NCBI GenBank assembly: GCA_963920705.1
Contig: OY987240.1
Span: 3,788,501-3,852,500 of the forward strand
DNA from: Odiellus spinosus
Lineage: Eukaryota; Arthropoda; Arachnida; Opiliones; Phalangiidae
Reading direction: 5' to 3'
Length of the DNA stretch: 64,000 bases
Shown here: positions 12,201 through 28,200 of the stretch, piece after piece
Layout: each line of letters starts with the position of its first letter
Numbering within the stretch: the first letter of the stretch is position 1
Position numbers and translations under genes: made by a program
Notes under the pieces: generated by a model
Databases searched by the model: none
Seen by the model: the letters and a program-made list of their open reading frames with translations, nothing else
What the model was told of the DNA's origin: nothing

Positions 12201-13450
12201 ACATGATTCGAAAAACATGATTCGAAAAACTTGATTCGAAAAACATCATTCAAAAAACATCATTCGAAAAACATCATTCGAAAAACATCATTCGAAAAAC
12301 ATCATTCGAAAAACATCATTCTAAAAACATCATTCGAAAAACATCATTCGAAAAACATCATTCGAAAAACATCATTCGAAAAACATCATTCGAAAAACAT
12401 CATTCGAAAAGCATCATTCGAAAAACATGACTCGAAAAACTTGATTCGAAAAACATGATTCGAAATCATGATTCGAAAAACATGATTCGAAAAACATGAT
12501 TCGAAAAACAAAATTCGAAAAACATGATTCGAAAAACATGATTCGAAAAACATGATTCGAAAAACATGATTCGAAAAACATGATTCGAAAAACATGATTC
12601 GAAAAACATGATTCGAAAAACATGATTCGAAAAACATGATTCGAAAAACATGATTCGAAAAACATCATTCGAAAAACATCATTCGAAAAACATTATTCGA
12701 AAAACATTATTCGAAAAACATTATTCGAAAAACATCATTCGAAAAACATCATTCGAAAAACATCATTCGAAAAACATCATTCGAAAAACATGATTCGAAA
12801 AACATTATTCGAAAAAATTATTCGAAAAACATCATTCGAAAAACATCATTCGAAAAACATCATTCGAAAAACATCATTCGACAAAACATGATTCGACAAA
12901 ACATGATTCGAAAAACTTGATTCGAAAAACATGATTCGAAAAACATGATTCGAAAAACATGATTCGAAAAACATGATTCGAAAAACATGATTCGAAAAAC
13001 ATGATTCGAAAAACATGATTCGAAAAACATGATTCGAAAAACATGATTCGAAAAACATGATTCGAAAAACATGATTCGAAAAACATGATTCGAAAAACAT
13101 GATTCGAAAAACATGATTCGAAAAACATGATTCGAAAAACATGATTCGAAAAACATCATTCTAAAAACATCATTCTAAAAACATCATTCGAAAAACATCA
13201 TTCGAAAAACATCATTCGAAAAACATCATTCGAAAAACATCATTCGAAAAACATTATTCGAAAAAAATTATTCGAAAAACATCATTCGAAAAAAATCATT
13301 CGAAAAACATCATTCGAAAAACATCATTCGAAAAGCATCATTCGAAAAACATGACTCGAAAAACTTGATTCGAAAAACATGATTCGAAATCATGATTCGA
13401 AAAACATGATTCGAAAAACATGATTCGAAAAACATGATTCGAAAAACATT
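11240..13450 (+). repeat. 2.2-kb unit, first of a dispersed family
   Basis: The run of landmarks here recurs at 16.9-19.2 kb (offset 5,689 within one monomer), at 19.95-22.25 kb and at 28.5-30.8 kb. Shared landmarks are an 11-mer, the core cassette with ATGATTCGGAAAAC, a second core cassette with only 10-11 following G-type monomers, an ATTATTCG triad, a doubled TTCGACAAAAC monomer, a 16-monomer G run and two adjacent ATCATTCTAAAAAC monomers. The 11-mer (missing ATC) starts after C at 11631, 15433, 17320, 20354 and 28927 and marks the family. Confidence 0.85.
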
Positions 13451-14260
13451 ATTCGAAAAACATTATTCGAAAAACATTATTCGAAAAACATCATTCGAAA
13501 AACATCATTCGAAAAACATCATTCGAAAAACATCATTCGAAAAACATGATTCGAAAAACATGATTCGAAAAACATCATTCGAAAAACATCATTCGAAAAA
13601 CATGATTCGAAAAACATGATTCGAAAAACATGATTCGAAAAACTTCATTCGAAAAACATCATTCGAAAAACATCATTCGAAAAACATCATTCGAAAAACA
13701 TCATTCGAAAAACATCATTCTAAAAACATCATTCGAAAAACATCATTCGAAAAACATCATTCGAAAAACATCATTCGAAAAACATCATTCGAAAAACATT
13801 ATTCGAAAAAAATTATTCGAAAAACATCATTCGAAAAAAATCATTCGAAAAACATCATTCGAAAAACATCATTCGAAAAGCATCATTCGAAAAACATGAC
13901 TCGAAAAACTTGATTCGAAAAACATGATTCGAAATCATGATTCGAAAAACATGATTCGAAAAACATGATTCGAAAAACAAAATTCGAAAAACATGATTCG
14001 AAAAACATGATTCGAAAAACATGACTCGAAAAACTTGATTCGAAAAACATGATTCGAAATCATGATTCGAAAAACATGATTCGAAAAACATGATTCGAAA
14101 AACAAAATTCGAAAAACATGATTCGAAAAACATGATTCGAAAAACATGATTCGAAAAACATGATTCGAAAAACATGATTCGAAAAACATGATTCGAAAAA
14201 CATCATTCGAAAAACATGATTCGAAAAACATGATTCGAAAAACATCATTCGAAAAACATC
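13450..14260 (+). repeat. Segment with a 125-bp duplication inside the core cassette
   Basis: The part from ATGACTCG through TTGATTCG, the dyad 13-mer, two G-type, AAAATTCG and two G-type monomers occurs twice in a row, with GACTCG at 13898 and 14023. The offset is 125 bp, nine monomers less one base, as expected if the 13-mer was included. This is the smallest clear duplication of a core element in the window. The flanks are an ATTATTCG triad near 13448-13490 and mixed G/C runs. Confidence 0.88.
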
Positions 14261-17200
14261 ATTCGAAAAACATCATTCGAAAAACATCATTCGAAAAACA
14301 TCATTCGAAAAACATCATTCGAAAAACATCATACGAAAAACATCATTCGAAAAACATCATTCGAAAAACATCATTCGAAAAACATCATTCGAAAAACATC
14401 ATTCGAAAAACATCATTCGAAAAACATCATTCGAAAAACATCATTCGAAAAACATTATTCGTAAAACATTATTCGAAAAACATCATTCGAAAAACATCAT
14501 TCGAAAAACATCATTCGAAAAACATCATTCGAAAAACATCATTCGAAAAACATCATTCGAAAAACATCATACGAAAAACATCATTCGAAAAACATCATTC
14601 GAAAAACATCATTCGAAAAACATCATTCGAAAAACTTGATTCGAAAAACATCATTCGACAAAACATGATTCGAAAAACATGATTCGAAAAACTTGATACG
14701 AAAATCATGATTCGAAAAACATGATTCGAAAAACATGATTCGAAAAACATGATTCGAAAAACATGATTCGAAAAACATGATTCGAAAAACATCATTCGAA
14801 AAACATCATTCTATAAACATCATTCGAAAAACATCATTCGAAAAACATGATTCGAAAAACATGATTCGAAAAACATGATTCGAAAAACATGATTCGAAAA
14901 ACATGATTCGAAAAACATGATTCGAAAAACATCATTCTATAAACATCATTCGAAAAACATCATTCGAAAAACATCATTCGAAAAACATTATTCGAAAAAA
15001 TTATTCGAAAAACATCATTCGAAAAAATCATTCGAAAAACATCATTCGAAAAACATCATTCGAAAAACATCATTCGACAAAACATGATTCGAAAAACTTG
15101 ATTCGAAAAACATGATTCGAAAAACATGATTCGAAAAACATGATTCGAAAAACATGATTCGAAAAACATGATTCGAAAAACATGATTCGAAAAACATGAT
15201 TCGAAAAACATGATTCGAAAAACATGATTCGAAAAACATGATTCGAAAAACATGATTCGAAAAACATGATTCGAAAAACATGATTCGAAAAACATGATTC
15301 GAAAAACATGATTCGAAAAACATCATTCGAAAAACATCATTCTATAAACATCATTCGAAAAACATCATTCGAAAAACATCATTCGAAAAACATCATTCGA
15401 AAAACATCATTCGAAAAACATCATTCGAAAAACATTCGAAAAAAATTATTCGAAAAACATCATTCGAAAAAAATCATTCGAAAAACATCATTCGAAAAAC
15501 ATCATTCGAAAAGCATCATTCGAAAAACATGACTCGAAAAACTTGATTCGAAAAACATGATTCGAAATCATGATTCGGAAAACATGATTCGAAAAACATG
15601 ATTCGAAAAACAAAATTCGAAAAACATGATTCGAAAAACATGATTCGAAAAACATGATTCGAAAAACATGATTCGAAAAACATGATTCGAAAAACATGAT
15701 TCGAAAAACATGATTCGAAAAACATGATTCGAAAAACATGATTCGAAAAACATGATTCGAAAAACATGATTCGAAAAACATGATTCGAAAAACATGATTC
15801 GAAAAACATGATTCGAAAAACATGATTCGAAAAACATGATTCGAAAAACATCATTCGAAAAACATCATTCGAAAAACATCATTCGAAAAACATCATTCGA
15901 AAAACATGATTCGAAAAACATGATTCGAAAAACATCATTCGAAAAACATCATTCGAAAAACATCATTCGACAAAACATGATTCGAATAACATGATTAGAA
16001 AAACATGATTCGAAAAACTTGATTCGAAAAACATCATTCGAAAAACATCATTCGAAAAACATCATTCGAAAAACATCATTCGAAAAGCATCATTCGAAAA
16101 ACATCATTCTAAAAACATCATTCGAAAAACATCATTCGAAAAACATCATTCGAAAAACATCATTCGAAAAACATCATTCGAAAAACATCATACGAAAAAC
16201 ATCATTCGAAAAACATCATTCGAAAAACATCATTCGAAAAACATCATTCGAAAAACATCATTCGAAAAACATCATTCGAAAAACATCATTCGAAAAACAT
16301 CATTCGAAAAACATTATTCGTAAAACATTATTCGAAAAACATCATTCGAAAAACATCATTCGAAAAACATCATTCGAAAAACATCATTCGAAAAACATCA
16401 TTCGAAAAACATCATTCGAAAAACATCATACGAAAAACATCATTCGAAAAACATCATTCGAAAAACATCATTCGAAAAACATCATTCGAAAAACTTGATT
16501 CGAAAAACATCATTCGAAAAACATCATTCGACAAAACATGATTCGAAAAACATGATTCGAAAAACTTGATTCGAAAATCATGATTCGAAAAACATGATTC
16601 GAAAAACATGATTCGAAAAACATGATTCGAAAAACATGATTCGAAAAACATCATTCGAAAAACATCATTCTATAAACATCATTCGAAAAACATCATTCGA
16701 AAAACATGATTCGAAAAACATGATTCGAAAAACATGATTCGAAAAACATGATTCGAAAAACATGATTCGAAAAACATGATTCGAAAAACATCATTCTATA
16801 AACATCATTCGAAAAACATCATTCGAAAAACATCATTCGAAAAACATTATTCGAAAAAATTATTCGAAAAACATCATTCGAAAAAATCATTCGAAAAACA
16901 TCATTCGAAAAACATCATTCGAAAAACATCATTCGACAAAACATGATTCGAAAAACTTGATTCGAAAAACATGATTCGAAAAACATGATTCGAAAAACAT
17001 GATTCGAAAAACATGATTCGAAAAACATGATTCGAAAAACATGATTCGAAAAACATGATTCGAAAAATATGATTCGAAAAACATGATTCGAAAAACATGA
17101 TTCGAAAAACATGATTCGAAAAACATGATTCGAAAAACATGATTCGAAAAACATGATTCGAAAAACATGATTCGAAAAACATGATTCGAAAAACATGATT

Positions 17201-18070
17201 CGAAAAACATCATTCGAAAAACATCATTCTATAAACATCATTCGAAAAACATCATTCGAAAAACATCATTCGAAAAACATCATTCGAAAAACATCATTCG
17301 AAAAACATCATTCGAAAAACATTCGAAAAAAATTATTCGAAAAACATCATTCGAAAAAAATCATTCGAAAAACATCATTCGAAAAACATCATTCGAAAAG
17401 CATCATTCGAAAAACATGACTCGAAAAACTTGATTCGAAAAACATGATTCGAAATCATGATTCGGAAAACATGATTCGAAAAACATGATTCGAAAAACAA
17501 AATTCGAAAAACATGATTCGAAAAACATGATTCGAAAAACATGATTCGAAAAACATGATTCGAAAAACATGATTCGAAAAACATGATTCGAAAAACATGA
17601 TTCGAAAAACATGATTCGAAAAACATGATTCGAAAAACATGATTCGAAAAACATGATTCGAAAAACATGATTCGAAAAACATGATTCGAAAAACATGATT
17701 CGAAAAACATGATTCGAAAAACATGATTCGAAAAACATGATTCGAAAAACATCATTCGAAAAACATCATTCGAAAAACATCATTCGAAAAACATCATTCG
17801 AAAAACATCATTCGAAAAACATGATTCGAAAAACATGATTCGAAAAACATCATTCGAAAAACATCATTCGAAAAACATCATTCGACAAAACATGATTCGA
17901 AAAACATGATTCGAAAAACATGATTCGAAAAACTTGATTCGAAAAACATCATTCGAAAAACATCATTCGAAAAACATCATTCGAAAAACATCATTCGAAA
18001 AACATCATTCGAAAAACATCATTCGAAAAACATCATTCGAAAAACATCATTCGAAAAACATCATTCGAAA
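14260..18070 (+). repeat. 1,887-bp tandem duplication
   Basis: The 11-mer (15433 and 17320), the core cassette (GACTCG near 15532 and 17418) and a block with two ATCATTCTATAAAC monomers recur at an offset of 1,887 bp. Paired ATCATACG monomers upstream (near 14330/14568 and 16190/16437) recur at a slightly smaller offset because G- and C-run lengths differ. The G-type run after the cassette is one monomer longer in the second copy. Confidence 0.83.
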
Positions 18071-21000
18071 AACATCATTCGAAAAACATCATTCGAAAAG
18101 CATCATTCGAAAAACATGACTCGAAAAACTTGATTCGAAAAACATGATTCGAAATCATGATTCGAAAAACATGATTCGAAAAACATGATTCGAAAAACAA
18201 AATTCGAAAAACATGATTCGAAAAACATGATTCGAAAAACATGATTCGAAAAACATGATTCGAAAAACATGATTCGAAAAACATGATTCGAAAAACATGA
18301 TTCGAAAAACATGATTCGAAAAACATGATTCGAAAAACATGATTCGAAAAACATCATTCGAAAAACATCATTCGAAAAACATTATTCGAAAAACATTATT
18401 CGAAAAACATTATTCGAAAAACATCATTCGAAAAACATCATTCGAAAAACATCATTCGAAAAACATCATTCGAAAAACATGATTCGAAAAACATTATTCG
18501 AAAAAATTATTCGAAAAACATCATTCGAAAAACATCATTCGAAAAACATCATTCGAAAAACATCATTCGACAAAACATGATTCGACAAAACATGATTCGA
18601 AAAACTTGATTCGAAAAACATGATTCGAAAAACATGATTCGAAAAACATGATTCGAAAAACATGATTCGAAAAACATGATTCGAAAAACATGATTCGAAA
18701 AACATGATTCGAAAAACATGATTCGAAAAACATGATTCGAAAAACATGATTCGAAAAACATGATTCGAAAAACATGATTCGAAAAACATGATTCGAAAAA
18801 CATGATTCGAAAAACATGATTCGAAAAACATCATTCTAAAAACATCATTCTAAAAACATCATTCGAAAAACATCATTCGAAAAACATCATTCGAAAAACA
18901 TCATTCGAAAAACATCATTCGAAAAACATTATTCGAAAAAAATTATTCGAAAAACATCATTCGAAAAAAATCATTCGAAAAACATCATTCGAAAAACATC
19001 ATTCGAAAAGCATCATTCGAAAAACATGACTCGAAAAACTTGATTCGAAAAACATGATTCGAAATCATGATTCGAAAAACATGATTCGAAAAACATGATT
19101 CGAAAAACATGATTCGAAAAACATTATTCGAAAAACATTATTCGAAAAACATTATTCGAAAAACATCATTCGAAAAACATCATTCGAAAAACATCATTCG
19201 AAAAACATCATTCGAAAAACATCATACGAAAAACATCATTCGAAAAACATCATTCGAAAAACATCATTCGAAAAACATCATTCGAAAAACATCATTCGAA
19301 AAACATCATTCGAAAAACATCATTCGAAAAACATCATTCGAAAAACATTATTCGTAAAACATTATTCGAAAAACATCATTCGAAAAACATCATTCGAAAA
19401 ACATCATTCGAAAAACATCATTCGAAAAACATCATTCGAAAAACATCATTCGAAAAACATCATACGAAAAACATCATTCGAAAAACATCATTCGAAAAAC
19501 ATCATTCGAAAAACATCATTCGAAAAACTTGATTCGAAAAACATCATTCGAAAAACATCATTCGACAAAACATGATTCGAAAAACATGATTCGAAAAACT
19601 TGATTCGAAAATCATGATTCGAAAAACATGATTCGAAAAACATGATTCGAAAAACATGATTCGAAAAACATGATTCGAAAAACATCATTCGAAAAACATC
19701 ATTCTATAAACATCATTCGAAAAACATCATTCGAAAAACATGATTCGAAAAACATGATTCGAAAAACATGATTCGAAAAACATGATTCGAAAAACATGAT
19801 TCGAAAAACATGATTCGAAAAACATGATTCGAAAAACATCATTCTATAAACATCATTCGAAAAACATCATTCGAAAAACATCATTCGAAAAACATTATTC
19901 GAAAAAATTATTCGAAAAACATCATTCGAAAAAATCATTCGAAAAACATCATTCGAAAAACATCATTCGAAAAACATCATTCGACAAAACATGATTCGAA
20001 AAACTTGATTCGAAAAACATGATTCGAAAAACATGATTCGAAAAACATGATTCGAAAAACATGATTCGAAAAACATGATTCGAAAAACATGATTCGAAAA
20101 ACATGATTCGAAAAACATGATTCGAAAAACATGATTCGAAAAACATGATTCGAAAAACATGATTCGAAAAACATGATTCGAAAAACATGATTCGAAAAAC
20201 ATGATTCGAAAAACATGATTCGAAAAACTTGATTCGAAAAACATCATTCGAAAAACATCATTCTATAAACATCATTCGAAAAACATCATTCGAAAAACAT
20301 CATTCGAAAAACATCATTCGAAAAACATCATTCGAAAAACATCATTCGAAAAACATTCGAAAAAAATTATTCGAAAAACATCATTCGAAAAAAATCATTC
20401 GAAAAACATCATTCGAAAAACATCATTCGAAAAGCATCATTCGAAAAACATGACTCGAAAAACTTGATTCGAAAAACATGATTCGAAATCATGATTCGGA
20501 AAACATGATTCGAAAAACATGATTCGAAAAACAAAATTCGAAAAACATGATTCGAAAAACATGATTCGAAAAACATGATTCGAAAAACATGATTCGAAAA
20601 ACATGATTCGAAAAACATGATTCGAAAAACATGATTCGAAAAACATGATTCGAAAAACATGATTCGAAAAACATGATTCGAAAAACATGATTCGAAAAAC
20701 ATGATTCGAAAAACATGATTCGAAAAACATGATTCGAAAAACATGATTCGAAAAACATGATTCGAAAAACATGATTCGAAAAACATGATTCGAAAAACAT
20801 CATTCGAAAAACATCATTCGAAAAACATCATTCGAAAAACATCATTCGAAAAACATCATTCGAAAAACATCATTCGAAAAACATCATTCGAAAAACATCA
20901 TTCGAAAAACATCATTCGAAAAACATCATTCGACAAAACATGATTCGAAAAACATGATTCGAAAAACATGATTCGAAAAACTTGATTCGAAAAACATCAT

Positions 21001-22250
21001 TCGAAAAACATCATTCGAAAAACATCATTCGAAAAACATCATTCGAAAAACATCATTCGAAAAACATCATTCGAAAAACATCATTCTAAAAACATCATTC
21101 GAAAAACATCATTCGAAAAACATCATTCGAAAAACATCATTCGAAAAACATCATTCGAAAAACATCATTCGAAAAGCATCATTCGAAAAACATGACTCGA
21201 AAAACTTGATTCGAAAAACATGATTCGAAATCATGATTCGAAAAACATGATTCGAAAAACATGATTCGAAAAACAAAATTCGAAAAACATGATTCGAAAA
21301 ACATGATTCGAAAAACATGATTCGAAAAACATGATTCGAAAAACATGATTCGAAAAACATGATTCGAAAAACATGATTCGAAAAACATGATTCGAAAAAC
21401 ATGATTCGAAAAACATGATTCGAAAAACATCATTCGAAAAACATCATTCGAAAAACATTATTCGAAAAACATTATTCGAAAAACATTATTCGAAAAACAT
21501 CATTCGAAAAACATCATTCGAAAAACATCATTCGAAAAACATCATTCGAAAAACATGATTCGAAAAACATTATTCGAAAAAATTATTCGAAAAACATCAT
21601 TCGAAAAACATCATTCGAAAAACATCATTCGAAAAACATCATTCGACAAAACATGATTCGACAAAACATGATTCGAAAAACTTGATTCGAAAAACATGAT
21701 TCGAAAAACATGATTCGAAAAACATGATTCGAAAAACATGATTCGAAAAACATGATTCGAAAAACATGATTCGAAAAACATGATTCGAAAAACATGATTC
21801 GAAAAACATGATTCGAAAAACATGATTCGAAAAACATGATTCGAAAAACATGATTCGAAAAACATGATTCGAAAAACATGATTCGAAAAACATGATTCGA
21901 AAAACATGATTCGAAAAACATCATTCTAAAAACATCATTCTAAAAACATCATTCGAAAAACATCATTCGAAAATCATCATTCGAAAAACATCATTCGAAA
22001 AACATCATTCGAAAAACATTATTCGAAAAAAATTATTCGAAAAACATCATTCGAAAAAAATCATTCGAAAAACATCATTCGAAAAACATCATTCGAAAAG
22101 CATCATTCGAAAAACATGACTCGAAAAACTTGATTCGAAAAACATGATTCGAAATCATGATTCGAAAAACATGATTCGAAAAACATGATTCGAAAAACAT
22201 GATTCGAAAAACATTATTCGAAAAACATTATTCGAAAAACATTATTCGAA
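16130..22250 (+). repeat. 3.03-3.08-kb tandem duplication
   Basis: Landmarks repeat at 3,034 bp on the left (ATCATACG at 16191/19225, 11-mer at 17320/20354, core cassette near 17418/20452), 3,048 bp around 16,900, and 3,076 bp on the right (core cassette near 18118/21194, doubled TTCGACAAAAC near 18570/21646). The changes in offset are whole monomers, so the copies differ mainly by gain or loss of monomers within homogeneous runs. The second copy lacks the ATCATACG-bearing C run at its end. Confidence 0.88.
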
Positions 22251-25200
22251 AAACATCATTCGAAAAACATCATTCGAAAAACATCATTCGAAAAACATCA
22301 TTCGAAAAACATGATTCGAAAAACATGATTCGAAAAACATGATTCGAAAAACATCATTCGAAAAACATCATTCGAAAAACATCATTCGAAAAACATGATT
22401 CGAAAAACATGATTCGAAAAACATCATTCTAAAAACATCATTCTAAAAACATCATTCGAAAAACATCATTCGAAAAACATCATTCGAAAAACATCATTCG
22501 AAAAACATTATTCGAAAAAAATTATTCGAAAAACATCATTCGAAAAAAATCATTCGAAAAACATCATTCGAAAAACATCATTCGAAAAGCATCATTCGAA
22601 AAACATGACTCGAAAAACTTGATTCGAAAAACATGATTCGAAATCATGATTCGAAAAACATGATTCGAAAAACATGATTCGAAAAACATGATTCGAAAAA
22701 CATTATTCGAAAAACATTATTCGAAAAACATTATTCGAAAAACATCATTCGAAAAACATCATTCGAAAAACATCATTCGAAAAACATCATTCGAAAAACA
22801 TGATTCGAAAAACATGATTCGAAAAACATGATTCGAAAAACATCATTCGAAAAACATCATTCGAAAAACATGATTCGAAAAACATGATTCGAAAAACATG
22901 ATTCGAAAAACTTCATTCGAAAAACATCATTCGAAAAACATCATTCGAAAAACATCATTCGAAAAACATCATTCGAAAAACATCATTCTAAAAACATCAT
23001 TCGAAAAACATCATTCGAAAAACATCATTCGAAAAACATCATTCGAAAAACATCATTCGAAAAACATTATTCGAAAAAAATTATTCGAAAAACATCATTC
23101 GAAAAAAATCATTCGAAAAACATCATTCGAAAAACATCATTCGAAAAGCATCATTCGAAAAACATGACTCGAAAAACTTGATTCGAAAAACATGATTCGA
23201 AATCATGATTCGAAAAACATGATTCGAAAAACATGATTCGAAAAACAAAATTCGAAAAACATGATTCGAAAAACATGATTCGAAAAACATGATTCGAAAA
23301 ACATGATTCGAAAAACATGATTCGAAAAACATGATTCGAAAAACATGATTCGAAAAACATGATTCGAAAAACATGATTCGAAAAACATGATTCGAAAAAC
23401 ATGATTCGAAAAACATGATTCGAAAAACATGATTCGAAAAACATCATTCGAAAAACATCATTCGAAAAACATCATTCGAAAAACATCATTCGAAAAACAT
23501 CATACGAAAAACATCATTCGAAAAACATCATTCGAAAAACATCATTCGAAAAACATCATTCGAAAAACATCATTCGAAAAACATCATTCGAAAAACATCA
23601 TTCGAAAAACATTATTCGTAAAACATTATTCGAAAAACATCATTCGAAAAACATCATTCGAAAAACATCATTCGAAAAACATCATTCGAAAAACATAATT
23701 CGAAAAACATCATTCGAAAAACATCATTGGAAAAAACATCAATCGAAAAACTTAATTCGAAAAACTTGATTCGAAAAACATCATTCGAAAAACATCATTC
23801 GACAAAACATGATTCGAAAAACATGATTCGAAAAACTTGATTCGAAAATCATGATTCGAAAAACATGATTCGAAAAACATGATTCGAAAAACATGATTCG
23901 AAAAACATGATTCGAAAAACATCATTCGAAAAACATCATTCTATAAACATCATTCGAAAAACATCATTCGAAAAACATGATTCGAAAAACATGATTCGAA
24001 AAACATGATTCGAAAAACATGATTCGAAAAACATGATTCGAAAAACATGATTCGAAAAACATCATTCTATAAACATCATTCGAAAAACATCATTCGAAAA
24101 ACATCATTCGAAAAACATCATTCGAAAAACATCATTCGAAAAACATTATTCGAAAAAATTATTCAAAAAACATCATTCGAAAAAATCATTCGAAAAACAT
24201 CATTCGAAAAACATCATTCGAAAAACATCATTCGACAAAACATGATTCGAAAAACTTGATTCGAAAAACATGATTCGAAAAACATGATTCGAAAAACATG
24301 ATTCGAAAAACATGATTCGAAAAACATGATTCGAAAAACATGATTCGAAAAACATGATTCGAAAAACATGATTCGAAAAACATGATTCGAAAAACATGAT
24401 TCGAAAAACATGATTCGAAAAACATGATTCGAAAAACATGATTCGAAAAACATGATTCGAAAAACATGATTCGAAAAACATCATTCGAAAAACATCATTC
24501 GAAAAACATCATTCTATAAACATCATTCGAAAAACATCATTCGAAAAACATCATTCGAAAAACATCATTCGAAAAACATCATTCGAAAAACATCATTCGA
24601 AAAACATTATTCGAAAAAAATTATTCGAAAAACATCATTCGAAAAAAATCATTCGAAAAACATCATTCGAAAAACATAATTCGAAAAGCATCATTCGAAA
24701 AACATGACTCGAAAAACTTGATTCGAAAAACATGATTCGAAATCATGATTCGGAAAACATGATTCGAAAAACATGATTCGAAAAACAAAATTCGAAAAAC
24801 ATGATTCGAAAAACATGATTCGAAAAACATGATTCGAAAAACATGATTCGAAAAACATGATTCGAAAAACATGATTCGAAAAACATGATTCGAAAAACAT
24901 GATTCGAAAAACATGATTCGAAAAACATGATTCGAAAAACATGATTCGAAAAACATGATTCGAAAAACATGATTCGAAAAACATGATTCGAAAAACATCA
25001 TTCTAAAAACATCATTCTAAAAACATCATTCGAAAAACATCATTCGAAAAACATCATTCGAAAAACATCATTCGAAAAACATCATTCGAAAAACATTATT
25101 CGAAAAAAATTATTCGAAAAACATCATTCGAAAAAAATCATTCGAAAAACATCATTCGAAAAACATCATTCGAAAAGCATCATTCGAAAAACATGACTCG

Positions 25201-28200
25201 AAAAACTTGATTCGAAAAACATGATTCGAAATCATGATTCGAAAAACATGATTCGAAAAACATGATTCGAAAAACATGATTCGAAAAACATTATTCGAAA
25301 AACATTATTCGAAAAACATTATTCGAAAAACATCATTCGAAAAACATCATTCGAAAAACATCATTCGAAAAACATCATTCGAAAAACATGATTCGAAAAA
25401 CATGATTCGAAAAACATGATTCGAAAAACATCATTCGAAAAACATCATTCGAAAAACATCATTCGAAAAACATGATTCGAAAAACATGATTCGAAAAACA
25501 TCATTCTAAAAACATCATTCTAAAAACATCATTCGAAAAACATCATTCGAAAAACATCATTCGAAAAACATCATTCGAAAAACATCATTCGAAAAACATT
25601 ATTCGAAAAAAATTATTCGAAAAACATCATTCGAAAAAAATCATTCGAAAAACATCATTCGAAAAACATCATTCGAAAAGCATCATTCGAAAAACATGAC
25701 TCGAAAAACTTGATTCGAAAAACATGATTCGAAATCATGATTCGAAAAACATGATTCGAAAAACATGATTCGAAAAACATGATTCGAAAAACATTATTCG
25801 AAAAACATTATTCGAAAAACATTATTCGAAAAACATCATTCGAAAAACATCATTCGAAAAACATCATTCGAAAAACATCATTCGAAAAACATGATTCGAA
25901 AAACATGATTCGAAAAACATGATTCGAAAAACATCATTCGAAAAACATCATTCGAAAAACATGATTCGAAAAACATGATTCGAAAAACATGATTCGAAAA
26001 ACTTCATTCGAAAAACATCATTCGAAAAACATCATTCGAAAAACATCATTCGAAAAACATCATTCGAAAAACATCATTCTAAAAACATCATTCGAAAAAC
26101 ATCATTCGAAAAACATCATTCGAAAAACATCATTCGAAAAACATCATTCGAAAAACATTATTCGAAAAAAATTATTCGAAAAACATCATTCGAAAAAAAT
26201 CATTCGAAAAACATCATTCGAAAAACATCATTCGAAAAGCATCATTCGAAAAACATGACTCGAAAAACTTGATTCGAAAAACATGATTCGAAATCATGAT
26301 TCGAAAAACATGATTCGAAAAACATGATTCGAAAAACAAAATTCGAAAAACATGATTCGAAAAACATGATTCGAAAAACATGATTCGAAAAACATGATTC
26401 GAAAAACATGATTCGAAAAACATGATTCGAAAAACATGATTCGAAAAACATGATTCGAAAAACATGATTCGAAAAACATGATTCGAAAAACATGATTCGA
26501 AAAACATGATTCGAAAAACATGATTCGAAAAACATCATTCGAAAAACATCATTCGAAAAACATCATTCGAAAAACATCATTCGAAAAACATCATACGAAA
26601 AACATCATTCGAAAAACATCATTCGAAAAACATCATTCGAAAAACATCATTCGAAAAACATCATTCGAAAAACATCATTCGAAAAACATCATTCGAAAAA
26701 CATTATTCGTAAAACATTATTCGAAAAACATCATTCGAAAAACATCATTCGAAAAACATCATTCGAAAAACATCATTCGAAAAACATAATTCGAAAAACA
26801 TCATTCGAAAAACATCATTGGAAAAAACATCAATCGAAAAACTTAATTCGAAAAACTTGATTCGAAAAACATCATTCGAAAAACATCATTCGACAAAACA
26901 TGATTCGAAAAACATGATTCGAAAAACTTGATTCGAAAATCATGATTCGAAAAACATGATTCGAAAAACATGATTCGAAAAACATGATTCGAAAAACATG
27001 ATTCGAAAAACATCATTCGAAAAACATCATTCTATAAACATCATTCGAAAAACATCATTCGAAAAACATGATTCGAAAAACATGATTCGAAAAACATGAT
27101 TCGAAAAACATGATTCGAAAAACATGATTCGAAAAACATGATTCGAAAAACATCATTCTATAAACATCATTCGAAAAACATCATTCGAAAAACATCATTC
27201 GAAAAACATCATTCGAAAAACATCATTCGAAAAACATTATTCGAAAAAATTATTCAAAAAACATCATTCGAAAAAATCATTCGAAAAACATCATTCGAAA
27301 AACATCATTCGAAAAACATCATTCGACAAAACATGATTCGAAAAACTTGATTCGAAAAACATGATTCGAAAAACATGATTCGAAAAACATGATTCGAAAA
27401 ACATGATTCGAAAAACATGATTCGAAAAACATGATTCGAAAAACATGATTCGAAAAACATGATTCGAAAAACATGATTCGAAAAACATGATTCGAAAAAC
27501 ATGATTCGAAAAACATGATTCGAAAAACATGATTCGAAAAACATGATTCGAAAAACATCATTCGAAAAACATCATTCGAAAAACATCATTCGAAAAACAT
27601 CATTCGAAAAACATCATTCGATAAACATCATTCGAAAAACATCATTCGAAAAACATCATTCGAAAAACATCATTCGAAAAACATCATTCGAAAAACATCA
27701 TTCGAAAAACATTATTCGAAAAAAATTATTCGAAAAACATCATTCGAAAAAAATCATTCGAAAAACATCATTCGAAAAACATAATTCGAAAAGCATCATT
27801 CGAAAAACATGACTCGAAAAACTTGATTCGAAAAACATGATTCGAAATCATGATTCGGAAAACATGATTCGAAAAACATGATTCGAAAAACAAAATTCGA
27901 AAAACATGATTCGAAAAACATGATTCGAAAAACATGATTCGAAAAACATGATTCGAAAAACATGATTCGAAAAACATGATTCGAAAAACATGATTCGAAA
28001 AACATGATTCGAAAAACATGATTCGAAAAACATGATTCGAAAAACATGATTCGAAAAACATGATTCGAAAAACATGATTCGAAAAACATGATTCGAAAAA
28101 CATGATTCGAAAAACATGATTCGAAAAACATGATTCGAAAAACATGATTCGAAAAACATGATTCGAAAAACATGATTCGAAAAACATGATTCGAAAAACA

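Noticed and set aside
14188-14682. Longest open frame, 164 codons on the plus strand, Lys/His-rich 14-residue repeats
   Set aside because: It is three 14-bp monomers read as 42 bp. Other frames of C-type runs are equally open, it ends wherever a G-type monomer occurs, and no non-repeat sequence or codon bias appears.
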